Positions 37,939-46,050 of a stretch of 64,000 bases of DNA are shown here, piece after piece. The stretch lies in the NCBI GenBank assembly GCA_963719025.1, contig CAVRBK010000075.1, positions 1-64,000 on the forward strand, in the 5' to 3' direction. This DNA comes from Thiosocius sp963719025. Its GTDB lineage: Bacteria; Pseudomonadota; Gammaproteobacteria; Chromatiales; Chromatiaceae. The notes under the pieces are model-generated. The model was not told the DNA's origin and searched no databases. It was given only the letters and a program-made list of their open reading frames with translations. Within the stretch, counting starts at the first letter, position 1. Every line of letters starts with the position of its first letter. A program made the translations under genes and the position numbers.

Positions 37939-39293
37939 GCGGCCTGCCCGACCAGCTGCGGCACCAGGGTGAGTTCACGCGAGGCCTCAACCTGCGCCGA
38001 CCACGGGATCGTTGCACCGAGTGCCTGGGCGACCTCAACCCCGGAGCGCATGCCGTCTTCGTGAAAGCCGTAGCCGGTCCAGGCCCCGGCGAACCAGACG
38101 CCCGACCGCCCCTGGATGCGGTGCAGCTGCTGCTGCGCGGTCAGCGCATCCAGGCTGAACACCGGGTGGTGATATTCGTACTCGGCGATGACCTTGTGGC
38201 TGCGCGGCTCATGCAGCGGATTGAGGCTGACAAAGTAATTGTTGCGCGTTGCAAGGCGCTGCAGCGAGTTCATCCAGTAGGTGACGCTGACTGATTGCGA
38301 TGGATCGGTCTGCGGCTCGCTCAGGTAGTTCCAGGATGACCAGACCCGGCGCTGGGCCGGCATCAGGGCCTCGTCGCGGTGCAACAGCACCCGGTTTGCC
38401 TGGTAGGGGATGGCAGCGAGCAGCGCACGCTCGCTCGGCGTCGGTTCGGCCAGCATGGCCAGCGCCTGGTCACTGTGACAGGCCAAAACCACGTCATCAA
38501 AGTGCTCGCGCTGACCATTGGCCAGCAGCAGTTCGTTTCCGTCTCCGAATCGCCGGACCGCCTCGACCGCCGTATCGCAGCGCGCCCGCGCGCCGAGGTC
38601 GGCGATCAGCCGGTCCATGTAGGAACGCGATCCACCTTCCACTGTGTGCCATTGCGGCCGGTCCTTAAGCTTGATCAGTCCGTGGTTACCGAAGAAGCGC
38701 AGAAAGCTGACCGCCGGAAATCGACCGATCTCACCATGCGGGCAAGACCAGATCGCTGCCGCCATCGGGTACAGATAATAGGTTCGGAAATTCTCGTCGA
38801 ATCCCGCGCCATCGAGAAAATCGTCCAGTGATACGGAATGCGGTGGGGGGCGATTCAGGGCCTGCTGCGCCACCCGGTTGAACCGCAGGATGCTCATCAG
38901 CACCCGCCAGAAGCGCGCGCTCAACAGGTTGCCGCGCTGTCCGAACAGACCGTTGAGATCGCTCCCGGCATACTCGAAACGACCACCGTCGAAAGACGCC
39001 GCGAACGACATCGTGGTCGGGTAGGAGCGCACGCCCAGGTGATCGAACAAGGCCGAGAGCAGGGGATAGTTCGGGCGGTTGAAGACCATGAATCCGGTAT
39101 CGATCTCGACCCTGCCCGACTCGTCCTCCACCAGTGCCGTATTGGTGTGTCCGCCGAACCGCTGTTCGGATTCGAACAGTGTCACGTCGGCCGTGTCACG
39201 CAAAAGCCAGGCCGCAATGGCCCCGCTGACCCCGCTACCGACTACCGCAATCCGTCTGGTTTTGTTCACTTTTCTACCCCGGCTCGTTCGCAT
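37935..39293 (-). CDS. FAD-dependent oxidoreductase (amine-oxidase/desaturase-like)
   Basis: 452 residues. The Rossmann motif is RRIAVVGSGVSGAIAAWLL with ESEQRFGGHTNT, and the C-terminal FAD site is SGVWFAGAWTGYGFHEDGMR. This subgroup (NAD(P)-binding protein next to DUF1365 and CFA synthase) includes the putative acyl desaturase of alphaproteobacterial furan-fatty-acid synthesis, from memory. ATG at 39293; a GTG at 39269 is an alternative. First gene of the leftward operon of six. Confidence 0.9.
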   Translation of the reverse strand: MRTSRGRKVNKTRRIAVVGSGVSGAIAAWLLRDTADVTLFESEQRFGGHTNTALVEDESGRVEIDTGFMVFNRPNYPLLSALFDHLGVRSYPTTMSFAASFDGGRFEYAGSDLNGLFGQRGNLLSARFWRVLMSILRFNRVAQQALNRPPPHSVSLDDFLDGAGFDENFRTYYLYPMAAAIWSCPHGEIGRFPAVSFLRFFGNHGLIKLKDRPQWHTVEGGSRSYMDRLIADLGARARCDTAVEAVRRFGDGNELLLANGQREHFDDVVLACHSDQALAMLAEPTPSERALLAAIPYQANRVLLHRDEALMPAQRRVWSSWNYLSEPQTDPSQSVSVTYWMNSLQRLATRNNYFVSLNPLHEPRSHKVIAEYEYHHPVFSLDALTAQQQLHRIQGRSGVWFAGAWTGYGFHEDGMRSGVEVAQALGATIPWSAQVEASRELTLVPQLVGQAA

Positions 39294-39311
39294 TTAATTG
39301 CAAAACACAAA

Positions 39312-39343
39312 GTTAGTTGCTATACATAACTTATACACTTTCT
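39312..39343. promoter_or_regulatory. candidate divergent operator with TATACA direct repeat
   Basis: The 72-base gap between the two divergent operons is AT-rich and holds TATACA twice at 39321 and 39332, exactly 11 bases apart. Eleven-base direct repeats are the known operator style of CarH-type MerR regulators, and a MerR gene closes the rightward operon. The stretch 39329-39343 (ACTTATACACTTTCT) differs by one base from 45344-45358 at the sulfur globule gene. Confidence 0.5.
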
Positions 39344-39365
39344 GAGAAAGATCAAGCGAATCTAG

Positions 39366-39917
39366 ATGAAACCTGTACACTTCCATTTCAAGATGCTGAC
39401 AATCCTTGCCTTTTTCGGTTTCGGCAGTGCCCATGCAGGCGCTGACGACCTGCTCAATCACGATGTCCGCCTGCTCGGCAGCGACGAGGTGGTGAACCTG
39501 CAGGAGGCCTACGCCGGCAAGGTGGTCCTGATCGTCAACACGGCGAGCAAGTGCGCCTTCACCGATCAGTACGAGGGGCTGGAGGCGTTGTATGCGAAAT
39601 ACCGCGAGCGCGGCCTGGTCGTGCTGGGATTCCCGTCCAACGATTTCGGTAGCCAGGAACCGGGCAGCGAGAAGCAGATAAAGGATTTCTGCCGGCTGAC
39701 CTACAGCGTGAAGTTTCCAATGTTTGCCAAGACAACAGTTAAGAAGGGAAAGGCCGACCCGCTGTTCACCGGGTTGGCCGCAGCGGCGGGGCGCTACCCG
39801 AAGTGGAACTTCCATAAGTACCTGATCGGTCGCGACGGGCGTCTCGTGGACAACTACCTGAGCTTCACTGCACCTGACAGCGGTCGCCTGACCAATGCCA
39901 TTGAGGCCCTGCTGTGA
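39366..39917 (+). CDS. exported glutathione peroxidase family protein
   Basis: 183 residues: signal peptide (MLTILAFFGFGSAHA) then the thiol peroxidase fold with the peroxidatic Cys in VNTASKCAFTDQYEGLEALY, GFPSNDFGSQEPGS and KWNFHKYLIGRDGRLV. It is the Cys (not Sec) type. Export suggests protection of envelope lipids from peroxides, in keeping with the neighbouring lipid genes. First gene of the rightward operon; overlaps DUF3429 by four bases. Confidence 0.92.
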   Translation: MKPVHFHFKMLTILAFFGFGSAHAGADDLLNHDVRLLGSDEVVNLQEAYAGKVVLIVNTASKCAFTDQYEGLEALYAKYRERGLVVLGFPSNDFGSQEPGSEKQIKDFCRLTYSVKFPMFAKTTVKKGKADPLFTGLAAAAGRYPKWNFHKYLIGRDGRLVDNYLSFTAPDSGRLTNAIEALL

Positions 39918-40375
39918 GCGGGGCATCGATCACCAGCGACTGGCAGCAGGAACGCGGGTGGCTGGGCTATGCCGGCCTGCTGCCGTTTATCGGTGGTCTC
40001 GCTATTCTCTTGTCCAGCGACAGTGCGGCGCTCACCCAACTCGCGACGGACGCCCTGCGGCACTATGCCGCGGTGATCGCAAGCTTCCTTGGCGCCGTGC
40101 ACTGGGGTGTTGCGCACGAGGTTCCACAGCGCCGTCGGCAGGCCCATCTGCGCTGGGGCGTGATCCCTGCACTGGCCGCCTGGGGGCTTCTGTCGCTGCC
40201 GACGGCGGTCGGCCTCGCCGGTTTCGCCGCGTTGTTTGCGCTGATATCCCTGGTGGACCAGAGGCTGCTGCCGGTGCTCGATCAACGCTACCGCCAGTTG
40301 CGCCTGCAGCTGTCTGCAGTCGTGATCGCCGTGCTCGGCGCGGCTGCCGTCATCATGGCGCGGACCACGGGATGA
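39914..40375 (+). CDS. DUF3429 membrane protein
   Basis: 153 residues with about four to five hydrophobic helices (GYAGLLPFIGGLAILL, YAAVIASFLGAVHWGVA, WGVIPALAAWGLLSLP, LSAVVIAVLGAAAVIMA). The FLGAVHWG motif is the family hallmark. Function unknown. Four-base overlaps on both sides place it firmly in the operon. Confidence 0.88.
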   Translation: MSGASITSDWQQERGWLGYAGLLPFIGGLAILLSSDSAALTQLATDALRHYAAVIASFLGAVHWGVAHEVPQRRRQAHLRWGVIPALAAWGLLSLPTAVGLAGFAALFALISLVDQRLLPVLDQRYRQLRLQLSAVVIAVLGAAAVIMARTTG

Positions 40376-41124
40376 ACGGCGGGGGCGGAAAACACGCCTG
40401 GCTGATCGGGGCCAGCACCGGCATGGGACTGGAGGTGGGACGCCTGCTGATCGAACGCGGCTGGCAGGTCACCCTGTCGGCGCGCAACCCGGAACGCCTC
40501 GCCGCCGCGGCCGAGAGTCTCGGCGCGCGACACCGGGCGCTCGATGTCACCGACCCGGTCGCCGTGCGCGAGGCCGCCGAAGACCTGTTTGTTGCATCAC
40601 CCCCGCAACTGGTCCTGGTGAACGCCGGCGACTACGAGCCCATGCCGATCGAGGCATACGACACCGACCTGTTCCACCGCCTCAATGCGGTGAATTACCT
40701 GGGCCCGGTGAATGTTCTCGGCGCGGTTTTACCGCTGATGCGTGACAGCGGTGGCGGTGAGATCCTGCTCAATGCCAGCGCGGCGGGCCTGCGCGGCCTG
40801 CCGCGCTCGGCGCCCTACGCCGCCCCCAAGGCCGCCACCATCCATCTTGCCGAGGCACTGCGACCGGAAGCGGGACGCTGGGGCATCAGTCTGCGCATCA
40901 TCAATCCCGGTTTCGTGCGCAGTCGCCTCACCGAGAAGAACAGCTTCCGCATGCCGGGCCTGATGACGCCCGAACAGGCAGCCGGCCGAATCGTCGCGGG
41001 CATCGGTGGCAAGGGCTTCGAGATCAGTTTCCCGCGGCGCCTGGTCTGGCCGCTCAAACTGCTGCGCTGCCTGCCCTATTCGCTGTACTTCCGCATTATC
41101 GAACGCGGGGTGCTGCAGCAATGA
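40372..41124 (+). CDS. short-chain dehydrogenase/reductase
   Basis: 250 residues. The NAD(P) loop is LIGASTGMGLEVGRLL, NAG is in LVNAGDYEPMP, and the catalytic Ser and YxxxK are in LNASAAGLRGLPRSAPYAAPKAA. It ends in a basic tail rich in hydrophobics (WPLKLLRCLPYSLYFRIIE) that could touch the membrane. Substrate unknown; context suggests a lipid-derived carbonyl. Overlaps both neighbours by four bases. Confidence 0.9.
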   Translation: MNGGGGKHAWLIGASTGMGLEVGRLLIERGWQVTLSARNPERLAAAAESLGARHRALDVTDPVAVREAAEDLFVASPPQLVLVNAGDYEPMPIEAYDTDLFHRLNAVNYLGPVNVLGAVLPLMRDSGGGEILLNASAAGLRGLPRSAPYAAPKAATIHLAEALRPEAGRWGISLRIINPGFVRSRLTEKNSFRMPGLMTPEQAAGRIVAGIGGKGFEISFPRRLVWPLKLLRCLPYSLYFRIIERGVLQQ

Positions 41125-41603
41125 AGGCACCGCATGTACAGCATTATGTCGACTGCTTCGAACAACTCACGCCGGCAACCCTGGGCGCGCTCACGCAATG
41201 CTTCGCCGAGCGCGCCCGCTTTGTCGATCCGTTCAACGACGTGACCGGTCGTGCGGCCATCGGCGCGGTGTTCGAGCACATGTTCGCGACCTGCGACGAA
41301 CCGCGTTTCCGCGTCAGCGAGCAGATCGGCGGCGACCGGCAATGCTACCTGCGCTGGAACTTCGACTTCGGCGCGGGCAGCAAACGGCGCGTCATCGAGG
41401 GTGTCAGCCGCGTTGTGTTCGATGATCAAGGCCTTGTCCTGGAACACGTCGACTACTGGGATCCGGCCCGACAACTTTACGAAACCATTCCACTGCTGGG
41501 ACCGCTGTTGCGCGCACTGCGCAGGCGCCTTAGTGCATCAACGGCGCACACCGCCACACACAACCAGATTCCGTCGTCAGCGACCGAGAGGAAGAGCACA
41601 TGA
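41121..41603 (+). CDS. NTF2-like (SnoaL-type) protein
   Basis: 160 residues. The cone-shaped NTF2-like fold is suggested by FAERARFVDPFNDVTGRAAI, FEHMFATCDEPRFRVSEQ and LVLEHVDYWDPARQLYE. Homologues recur in this MerR/photolyase/CFA neighbourhood. There is no proven activity; they may bind or isomerise a small ligand. It overlaps the SDR and MerR genes by four bases each. Confidence 0.87.
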   Translation: MKAPHVQHYVDCFEQLTPATLGALTQCFAERARFVDPFNDVTGRAAIGAVFEHMFATCDEPRFRVSEQIGGDRQCYLRWNFDFGAGSKRRVIEGVSRVVFDDQGLVLEHVDYWDPARQLYETIPLLGPLLRALRRRLSASTAHTATHNQIPSSATERKST

Positions 41604-42601
41604 CAACCACGACCAATGAGGCAAATGGGGCCTACCGCATCGGTGCCGTCGCCCGGCTCACGGGAATATCCCCGGATACCCTGCGCATCTGGGAACGGCG
41701 CTACGAGATTGTCGAACCCGAGCGCACTGCCAAGGGTGGGCGGCTGTACAGTCAGCGCGATGTGACCCGGCTGACCATGATCAAGACCCTGGTCGACCAG
41801 GGGCACGCCATCAGCACCGTTGCCAACCTGTCGATCGAGGAACTCAATCGGCGCCTGAACCTGGCACAACCGGCCAACCTGCCTCCACCGGGTAGCGGTC
41901 AACACGAGGTATGCGTGATCGGCCAGGCGATATCGGTACGCGCCTGTAATACCGTGAGCCTGCCGAGCGGGCTCGAGCTTGCCGGGGCCTATACCGACCT
42001 CGAGGCGTTCCTCGAAGACGAGACCACCTGCGACACGCTGGTGATCGAACTGCCGTTCCTCGATCGCAGTATTGCCCGCCAGCTGAACTCGGCCGAGTTG
42101 CGCAAGCGCGCGCAGCGCATCTTCGTCATCTACGCCTTCAGCCCGTCGAATATCGTCAGCCAGTTGCAGCGTTACGGCCTGCAGACCCTGCGCGCGCCGG
42201 TGGCACTCGAGCACATCTGGCAGCACTGCCAGCTCAGCCAGACCCGACAGGTTGACTGGCGCCCACCGGAATGGGATCCGCGCGTCTCCAACAACGAGCC
42301 AGTGCCGCCGAAGCGCTTTACCAATGAGCAGTTGATCGGCCTGTCGGAGGTGACCACCAGTCTCGAGTGCGAATGCCCGCACCATATGTCGAGCGTGATC
42401 GAGCAACTGGCCGCGTTCGAGGATTACAGTGCGCGCTGCGAGGTACAGACCAAACAGGATGCGGCCCTGCACGGCTACCTGCACCAGATGACCGCGCGGG
42501 CGCGCTGGCTGATGGAGGTCGCACTGGAGCGCCTGGCGGATGTGGAAAATATCCAGATTCCGCCGGATTCGGGTGCCGCGCGGAAAAACAGCACGCAGTA
42601 G
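41600..42601 (+). CDS. MerR-family transcriptional regulator with atypical effector domain
   Basis: 333 residues. The DNA-binding head is classical MerR: YRIGAVARLTGISPDTLRIW, ERRYEIVEPERTAKGGRLYS, then the dimer helices. The rest lacks the DxHxxG cobalamin motif expected of CarH/LitR light sensors. Instead the C-terminal part has LECECPHHMSSVIEQLAAFE and YSARCEVQTKQDAALHG, a Cys/His-rich cluster that could hold a metal or sense redox. It closes the rightward operon and is the obvious regulator for the divergent pair; the nearby photolyase fits a light or singlet-oxygen signal. Confidence 0.88.
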   Translation: MTTTTNEANGAYRIGAVARLTGISPDTLRIWERRYEIVEPERTAKGGRLYSQRDVTRLTMIKTLVDQGHAISTVANLSIEELNRRLNLAQPANLPPPGSGQHEVCVIGQAISVRACNTVSLPSGLELAGAYTDLEAFLEDETTCDTLVIELPFLDRSIARQLNSAELRKRAQRIFVIYAFSPSNIVSQLQRYGLQTLRAPVALEHIWQHCQLSQTRQVDWRPPEWDPRVSNNEPVPPKRFTNEQLIGLSEVTTSLECECPHHMSSVIEQLAAFEDYSARCEVQTKQDAALHGYLHQMTARARWLMEVALERLADVENIQIPPDSGAARKNSTQ

Positions 42602-42915
42602 ACGCGTGATCCACGGTGGCCGAGGCCGTCTGGGCACAGAGGTTTCGGTCACCGCGGAGCATCCGTACCTGGGAACGAGACGCCTGCGCCGGGCGGGACT
42701 GCAAGCCGTCGGCGGCACTGACCCGCTTGGCCGAAATCACGGACTCGATCAAGCAAACCGGTGAAGCGCTACGCAATTGCGCTGTCTGTCACGCTCTTTT
42801 TCCTAAAGAACCGCTATACCTGAACCGATACCCTCGTGTCAGGCCGGCAAGACCTTGGGAACCAAAAGAATGCCGCAACACCCGGAAACCATCGAAGGAC
42901 GTGAAACAGCAGACC
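42602..42915. other. gap after merR, partly open reading frame
   Basis: The plus-strand frame of the following small gene stays open back to a GTG at 42616, which would add 100 residues including an isolated CAVCH. That longer protein has no recognisable domain and shares no clear ribosome-binding site. The stretch around 42797-42826 is comparatively AT-rich (ctttttcctaaagaaccgct) and may carry the promoter of the small gene. No terminator is evident. Confidence 0.35.
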
Positions 42916-43110
42916 ATGCCCACATTCAAAACCCCTTACGTGACAGACGCGACATACCCGACCTCGCAGCTTCAGGACACCTATTACGGTGACCTGCGCA
43001 AGGGCGCCTACCTGCGCCGGCGCGCCGCGTATCGACTGCAGACGGCCCTATCGTCATCCACGCAGGTCATCCAGTCAGCAAACCCCGGCCAACCCTTCAA
43101 GGCCGACTGA
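42916..43110 (+). CDS. small protein of unknown function between merR and phrB
   Basis: 64 residues from the ATG at 42916, or 69 from a GTG at 42901 that has AAGGA very close. It is Tyr/Thr-rich at the start (FKTPYVTDATYPTSQLQDTY), basic in the middle (LRKGAYLRRRAAYRLQTA) and has no signal or membrane segment. It is convergent with phrB, with a 20-base gap. I do not recognise it; its place suggests membership of the same stress regulon. Confidence 0.5.
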   Translation: MPTFKTPYVTDATYPTSQLQDTYYGDLRKGAYLRRRAAYRLQTALSSSTQVIQSANPGQPFKAD

Positions 43111-43130
43111 CCAGGGAACCAGACCCGGCT

Positions 43131-44549
43131 TTACCGTTCGACCGATTTGACCCGCCCCCAGGCATCGAGGGCGCGCAAGCGACTCGCCTTGAGATCGACG
43201 ATGGGCTTCGGGTAATGCCTGCCGAGCGTCACGCCCGCACCCCGCAGAACCGCTGCCGGCGCGTCCCACGGCTTGTGCACCCATTTGTCCGGCAGGCCGC
43301 CAAGCTGCGGTAGCCAACGCCGCACATAGGCCCCCCGGGGATCGAATTTTTCACCCTGCAATACCGGGTTGAACACGCGGAAGTACGGCGCGGCATCGGC
43401 GCCACTGCCTGCCGTCCACTGCCATCCAAGACTGTTACTCGCCAGGTCCGCATCCAGCAGGGTGTCCCAGAACCACCGCGCACCCGCCTGCCAGGGAAGC
43501 AACAGGTTCTTGGTCAACAGGGACGCAACGATCATGCGCACCCGGTTGTGCATCCAGCCGGTCTCCCAGAGCTGGCGCATCCCGGCATCGACCATTGGCA
43601 CGCCGGTTTCGCCACGCTGCCAGGCGGCCAGTGCGACCGGATCATCGCGCCACGCAAACTGCTCGAAACGGCGGTCCATCGGCGCGTCGCTGGTATGCGG
43701 GAAATGAAACAGCTGGTGATGCGCGAACTCCCGCCAGCCCAGTTCGCGGACGAACTCGTCAGCAGGGGCCTTTGACTGCCGCGCCGCCGCCACGATCTCG
43801 CGCGGGCCCAATTGGCCGAAATGCAGGTACGGCGACAGGCGTGACACCTGGTCGCTGGACGGCACGTCGCGGCCGCTCGGGTAGCCTGCCAGGCCAATCG
43901 CCAGAAACTCGTCCAGGCGTCCCTCGGCGCCGCCCCGGGTCGGCTGCCAGGTCGCCGCGATGCCCTGGTCCCAGGCATGTGCCGGCATCAGGTCGAACTG
44001 CCCGAGTCGAGCGGCCGGCAACCTGGCGATGTCGCACAGGCGCCCCGCCAGATCGGGCGCCCCGCATACCGGACCGGGCAGACCCTGCGCGAGCAGGCTT
44101 CGCCAGTAAGGTGTGAACACGCGAAACGGCCCACCCGCCTTGGTCTGGATATCCCAGGGCTCGCACAGCAGCGCGGCATTGGCACTCTGCGCCAGCACAC
44201 CGTCGGCGCGCAGCGCCTGCTTGACCGCGGTATCGCGCGCAATCACCGCCGGTTCGTACAGCCGGTTCCAATACACCGCCGCGGCACCGGACTCGCGGAT
44301 CAGTTCACGCAGTACCGTGAGGCTGGCACCGCGGCGCAACAGCAGACGACCGTCGAGTTGTTGATCGAGGTCGGCCAGCGCATGCTGCAGCCACCAGCGC
44401 GAGGCCGCGCCCGGTGCCCACGGCGCCTCTTCGTCGGGTGCGTGGATATACAGCGGCAGGACCTGGCTGTGGTTGGCCAGCGCCATTGCCAGTGCCGGAT
44501 TGTCGTTCAGACGCAGATCGCGTCGAAACCAGATGATTGCGAGAGACAT
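43131..44549 (-). CDS. phrB: deoxyribodipyrimidine photolyase (CPD class I)
   Basis: Repairs UV pyrimidine dimers with blue light, using FAD plus an antenna chromophore. 472 residues, intact. It contains IWFRRDLRLNDNPALAMAL at the start, FAD-site blocks SRLSPYLHFGQLGPREIVAA and FVRELGWREFAHHQLFHFP, then DAGMRQLWETGWMHNRVRMI and YFRVFNPVLQGEKFDPRGAY. A photolyase beside a MerR/CFA cluster is characteristic of light-stress loci. Confidence 0.95.
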   Translation of the reverse strand: MSLAIIWFRRDLRLNDNPALAMALANHSQVLPLYIHAPDEEAPWAPGAASRWWLQHALADLDQQLDGRLLLRRGASLTVLRELIRESGAAAVYWNRLYEPAVIARDTAVKQALRADGVLAQSANAALLCEPWDIQTKAGGPFRVFTPYWRSLLAQGLPGPVCGAPDLAGRLCDIARLPAARLGQFDLMPAHAWDQGIAATWQPTRGGAEGRLDEFLAIGLAGYPSGRDVPSSDQVSRLSPYLHFGQLGPREIVAAARQSKAPADEFVRELGWREFAHHQLFHFPHTSDAPMDRRFEQFAWRDDPVALAAWQRGETGVPMVDAGMRQLWETGWMHNRVRMIVASLLTKNLLLPWQAGARWFWDTLLDADLASNSLGWQWTAGSGADAAPYFRVFNPVLQGEKFDPRGAYVRRWLPQLGGLPDKWVHKPWDAPAAVLRGAGVTLGRHYPKPIVDLKASRLRALDAWGRVKSVER

Positions 44550-44579
44550 GGTGTCTACCTGGATTGCCGTCGCGTGCGT

Positions 44580-45182
44580 TCAGGCCGGCGGCTGGGTTGC
44601 CACCATTGAAGGCCGGGCGGCAAAACCCGCATGCCAGGTCGCCAGTGCGGGGCGTCCCTCACGCCATTCCCCGACCGCGCCACGCAGGTCCAGGTACGCC
44701 AGCGCGACCGCGATGCTGATCGTGCCGAGATCGACCCGCTCCGCCAGTTCGCTCACCTGCTGTTCCAGTTGGTCGAGCGACCGCCCGATCGCCCGTTGCT
44801 TCAGTTCGAGCCACCAGTCCCAGCGCTTTTCCTCCGGCCGCTTGGCCGTTTCGAAAAACACCAAGACCGCGCAATCGAGGATGCCGTCGGCCAGCGCCTG
44901 CTCCCGCAGCACGCGCCAACGGGCATCGCCGGCCGGGATCATGATCGCGCCCTGGTGCTGGCGATCGAGGTAGTCACAGATCACCGGGCTGTCGTACAGC
45001 ACGGTACCGTTGTCGAGCACCAGGGTAGGCACCATCGACAGGGGGTTCTCATCGGTCAGCAGATCGGGTTCCGACCAGCCATCGGTGGTTTCGAAAGCGA
45101 CCCGGTCGTTAAGGCCGGTCTCGTGCAACAGGACGACGACCTTGCGCACGAAGGGCGAGGTTGGCGAGTGACGTAGCAACAT
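44580..45182 (-). CDS. glutathione S-transferase family protein
   Basis: 200 residues. The thioredoxin-like N-terminus is RHSPTSPFVRKVVVLLHETG with the cis-Pro and glutathione site NPLSMVPTLVLDNGTVLYDS. The C-terminal helical domain is WDWWLELKQRAIGRSLDQLE. Ser in the SPTSPFVRKV motif is the likely catalytic residue, as in bacterial beta-like or YibF-like GSTs. Upstream of phrB on the same strand with a 30-base gap, so co-transcription is likely. Confidence 0.9.
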   Translation of the reverse strand: MLLRHSPTSPFVRKVVVLLHETGLNDRVAFETTDGWSEPDLLTDENPLSMVPTLVLDNGTVLYDSPVICDYLDRQHQGAIMIPAGDARWRVLREQALADGILDCAVLVFFETAKRPEEKRWDWWLELKQRAIGRSLDQLEQQVSELAERVDLGTISIAVALAYLDLRGAVGEWREGRPALATWHAGFAARPSMVATQPPA

Positions 45183-45326
45183 CGGGATACCCCGCGGCAA
45201 CGGAATGGAAACTGATTATTCCTCACCGGCGACCGGATGCCCAGTCGCCGGCGGAGGTTCTGTCGAGATCAGGCGGCGTGTTCGCCGATGCTGATATGCA
45301 TTGGCAAAAAAAAGCGAAAAAGAATA

Positions 45327-45354
45327 TTGACAATTAAGTATTTACTTATATACT
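45327..45354 (+). promoter_or_regulatory. near-consensus sigma-70 promoter of the sulfur globule gene
   Basis: TTGACA (45327-45332) and TATACT (45349-45354) are 16 bases apart in an A/T-rich island within GC-rich DNA, 102 bases upstream of the ATG. AAGTAT (45336-45341) and ATACTT (45350-45355) form an inverted repeat over the promoter, a possible operator. The rest of the 255-base gap has no gene. Confidence 0.75.
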
Positions 45355-45455
45355 TTCTCTCATCGGCAAGCAGTACAGCCGGCCGCCCCCCACAGGCGGC
45401 ACAATTTTGAACGACGGGCCTCGGCCCACACTAAATAAAACTCGGAGACATCGAA

Positions 45456-45815
45456 ATGAAAAAGATCATCGCTATCGCTGCTGTTCTGGCTGCCGCTCAG
45501 GCTTCCGCTTTCTGGGGTAACAACGGCTACAACAACAGCTACAACAACGGCTACGGCGCTACCAACGGCTACGGCAATGGCGTCATGGACGGTGCTGCTG
45601 ACGGCGCTGCTGAAGGCACCTTCAGCATGAACTTCTCGGGTCGCGGCAACACCAACATGCGCGGCTACGGCAACGGCTACGGCGCTGGCGACGGCTGGGG
45701 TCGTGGTTACAACCAGACCGCTCCGGGCTACGGCTACGGCTACGCGCCTTACGGCTACGCCCCTTACGCACCTGTTGCGCCTGTCGCACCGGCTGCTCCG
45801 GCTGAAGCCCAGTAA
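45456..45815 (+). CDS. sulfur globule family protein
   Basis: 119 residues: a Sec signal (MKKIIAIAAVLAAAQASA), then a mature protein starting FWGNN and dominated by Gly, Asn and Tyr repeats (GYNNSYNNGYGATNGYGNG, GYGNGYGAGDGWGRGYN), with a Pro/Ala tail. This matches the envelope proteins that coat periplasmic sulfur globules in purple sulfur bacteria (SgpA/B/C of Allochromatium vinosum). It contains the FSMNFSGRGNTNMRGYGN stretch typical of the group. Near-consensus promoter, GGAG site and strong terminator point to high single-gene expression. Confidence 0.85.
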   Translation: MKKIIAIAAVLAAAQASAFWGNNGYNNSYNNGYGATNGYGNGVMDGAADGAAEGTFSMNFSGRGNTNMRGYGNGYGAGDGWGRGYNQTAPGYGYGYAPYGYAPYAPVAPVAPAAPAEAQ

Positions 45816-45860
45816 TTCTGCGGTAACGCGGATTACCGGCCGCCTCGGTGGCCGACAAAG

Positions 45861-45889
45861 AACCCCGCACTTCGGTGCGGGGTTTTTTT
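45861..45889 (+). terminator. rho-independent terminator of the sulfur globule gene
   Basis: CCCCGCAC and GTGCGGGG pair around a TTCG tetraloop (45863-45882), followed by seven T residues. It lies 48 bases after the stop. Textbook structure. Confidence 0.95.
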
Positions 45890-46050
45890 ATGCGCAGCTC
45901 GCGGCCCCTGCGATGGATCCCCGCCGCTTCTGGGCGATGTCGCCGCGCAAGACCTCTGCTAACCTGCCGACTTTGAACCTTTCACGCGCCGGGCAATCCG
46001 AAGCAGTGGCGTTACCGCCCGCCTTTGCCCCACCCTGGAGAGCCACCCCA

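Noticed and set aside
42616..42915. A c-type haem motif (CAVCH) in the upward extension of the small ORF before phrB
   Set aside because: One isolated CxxCH with no signal peptide or cytochrome context; likely chance.
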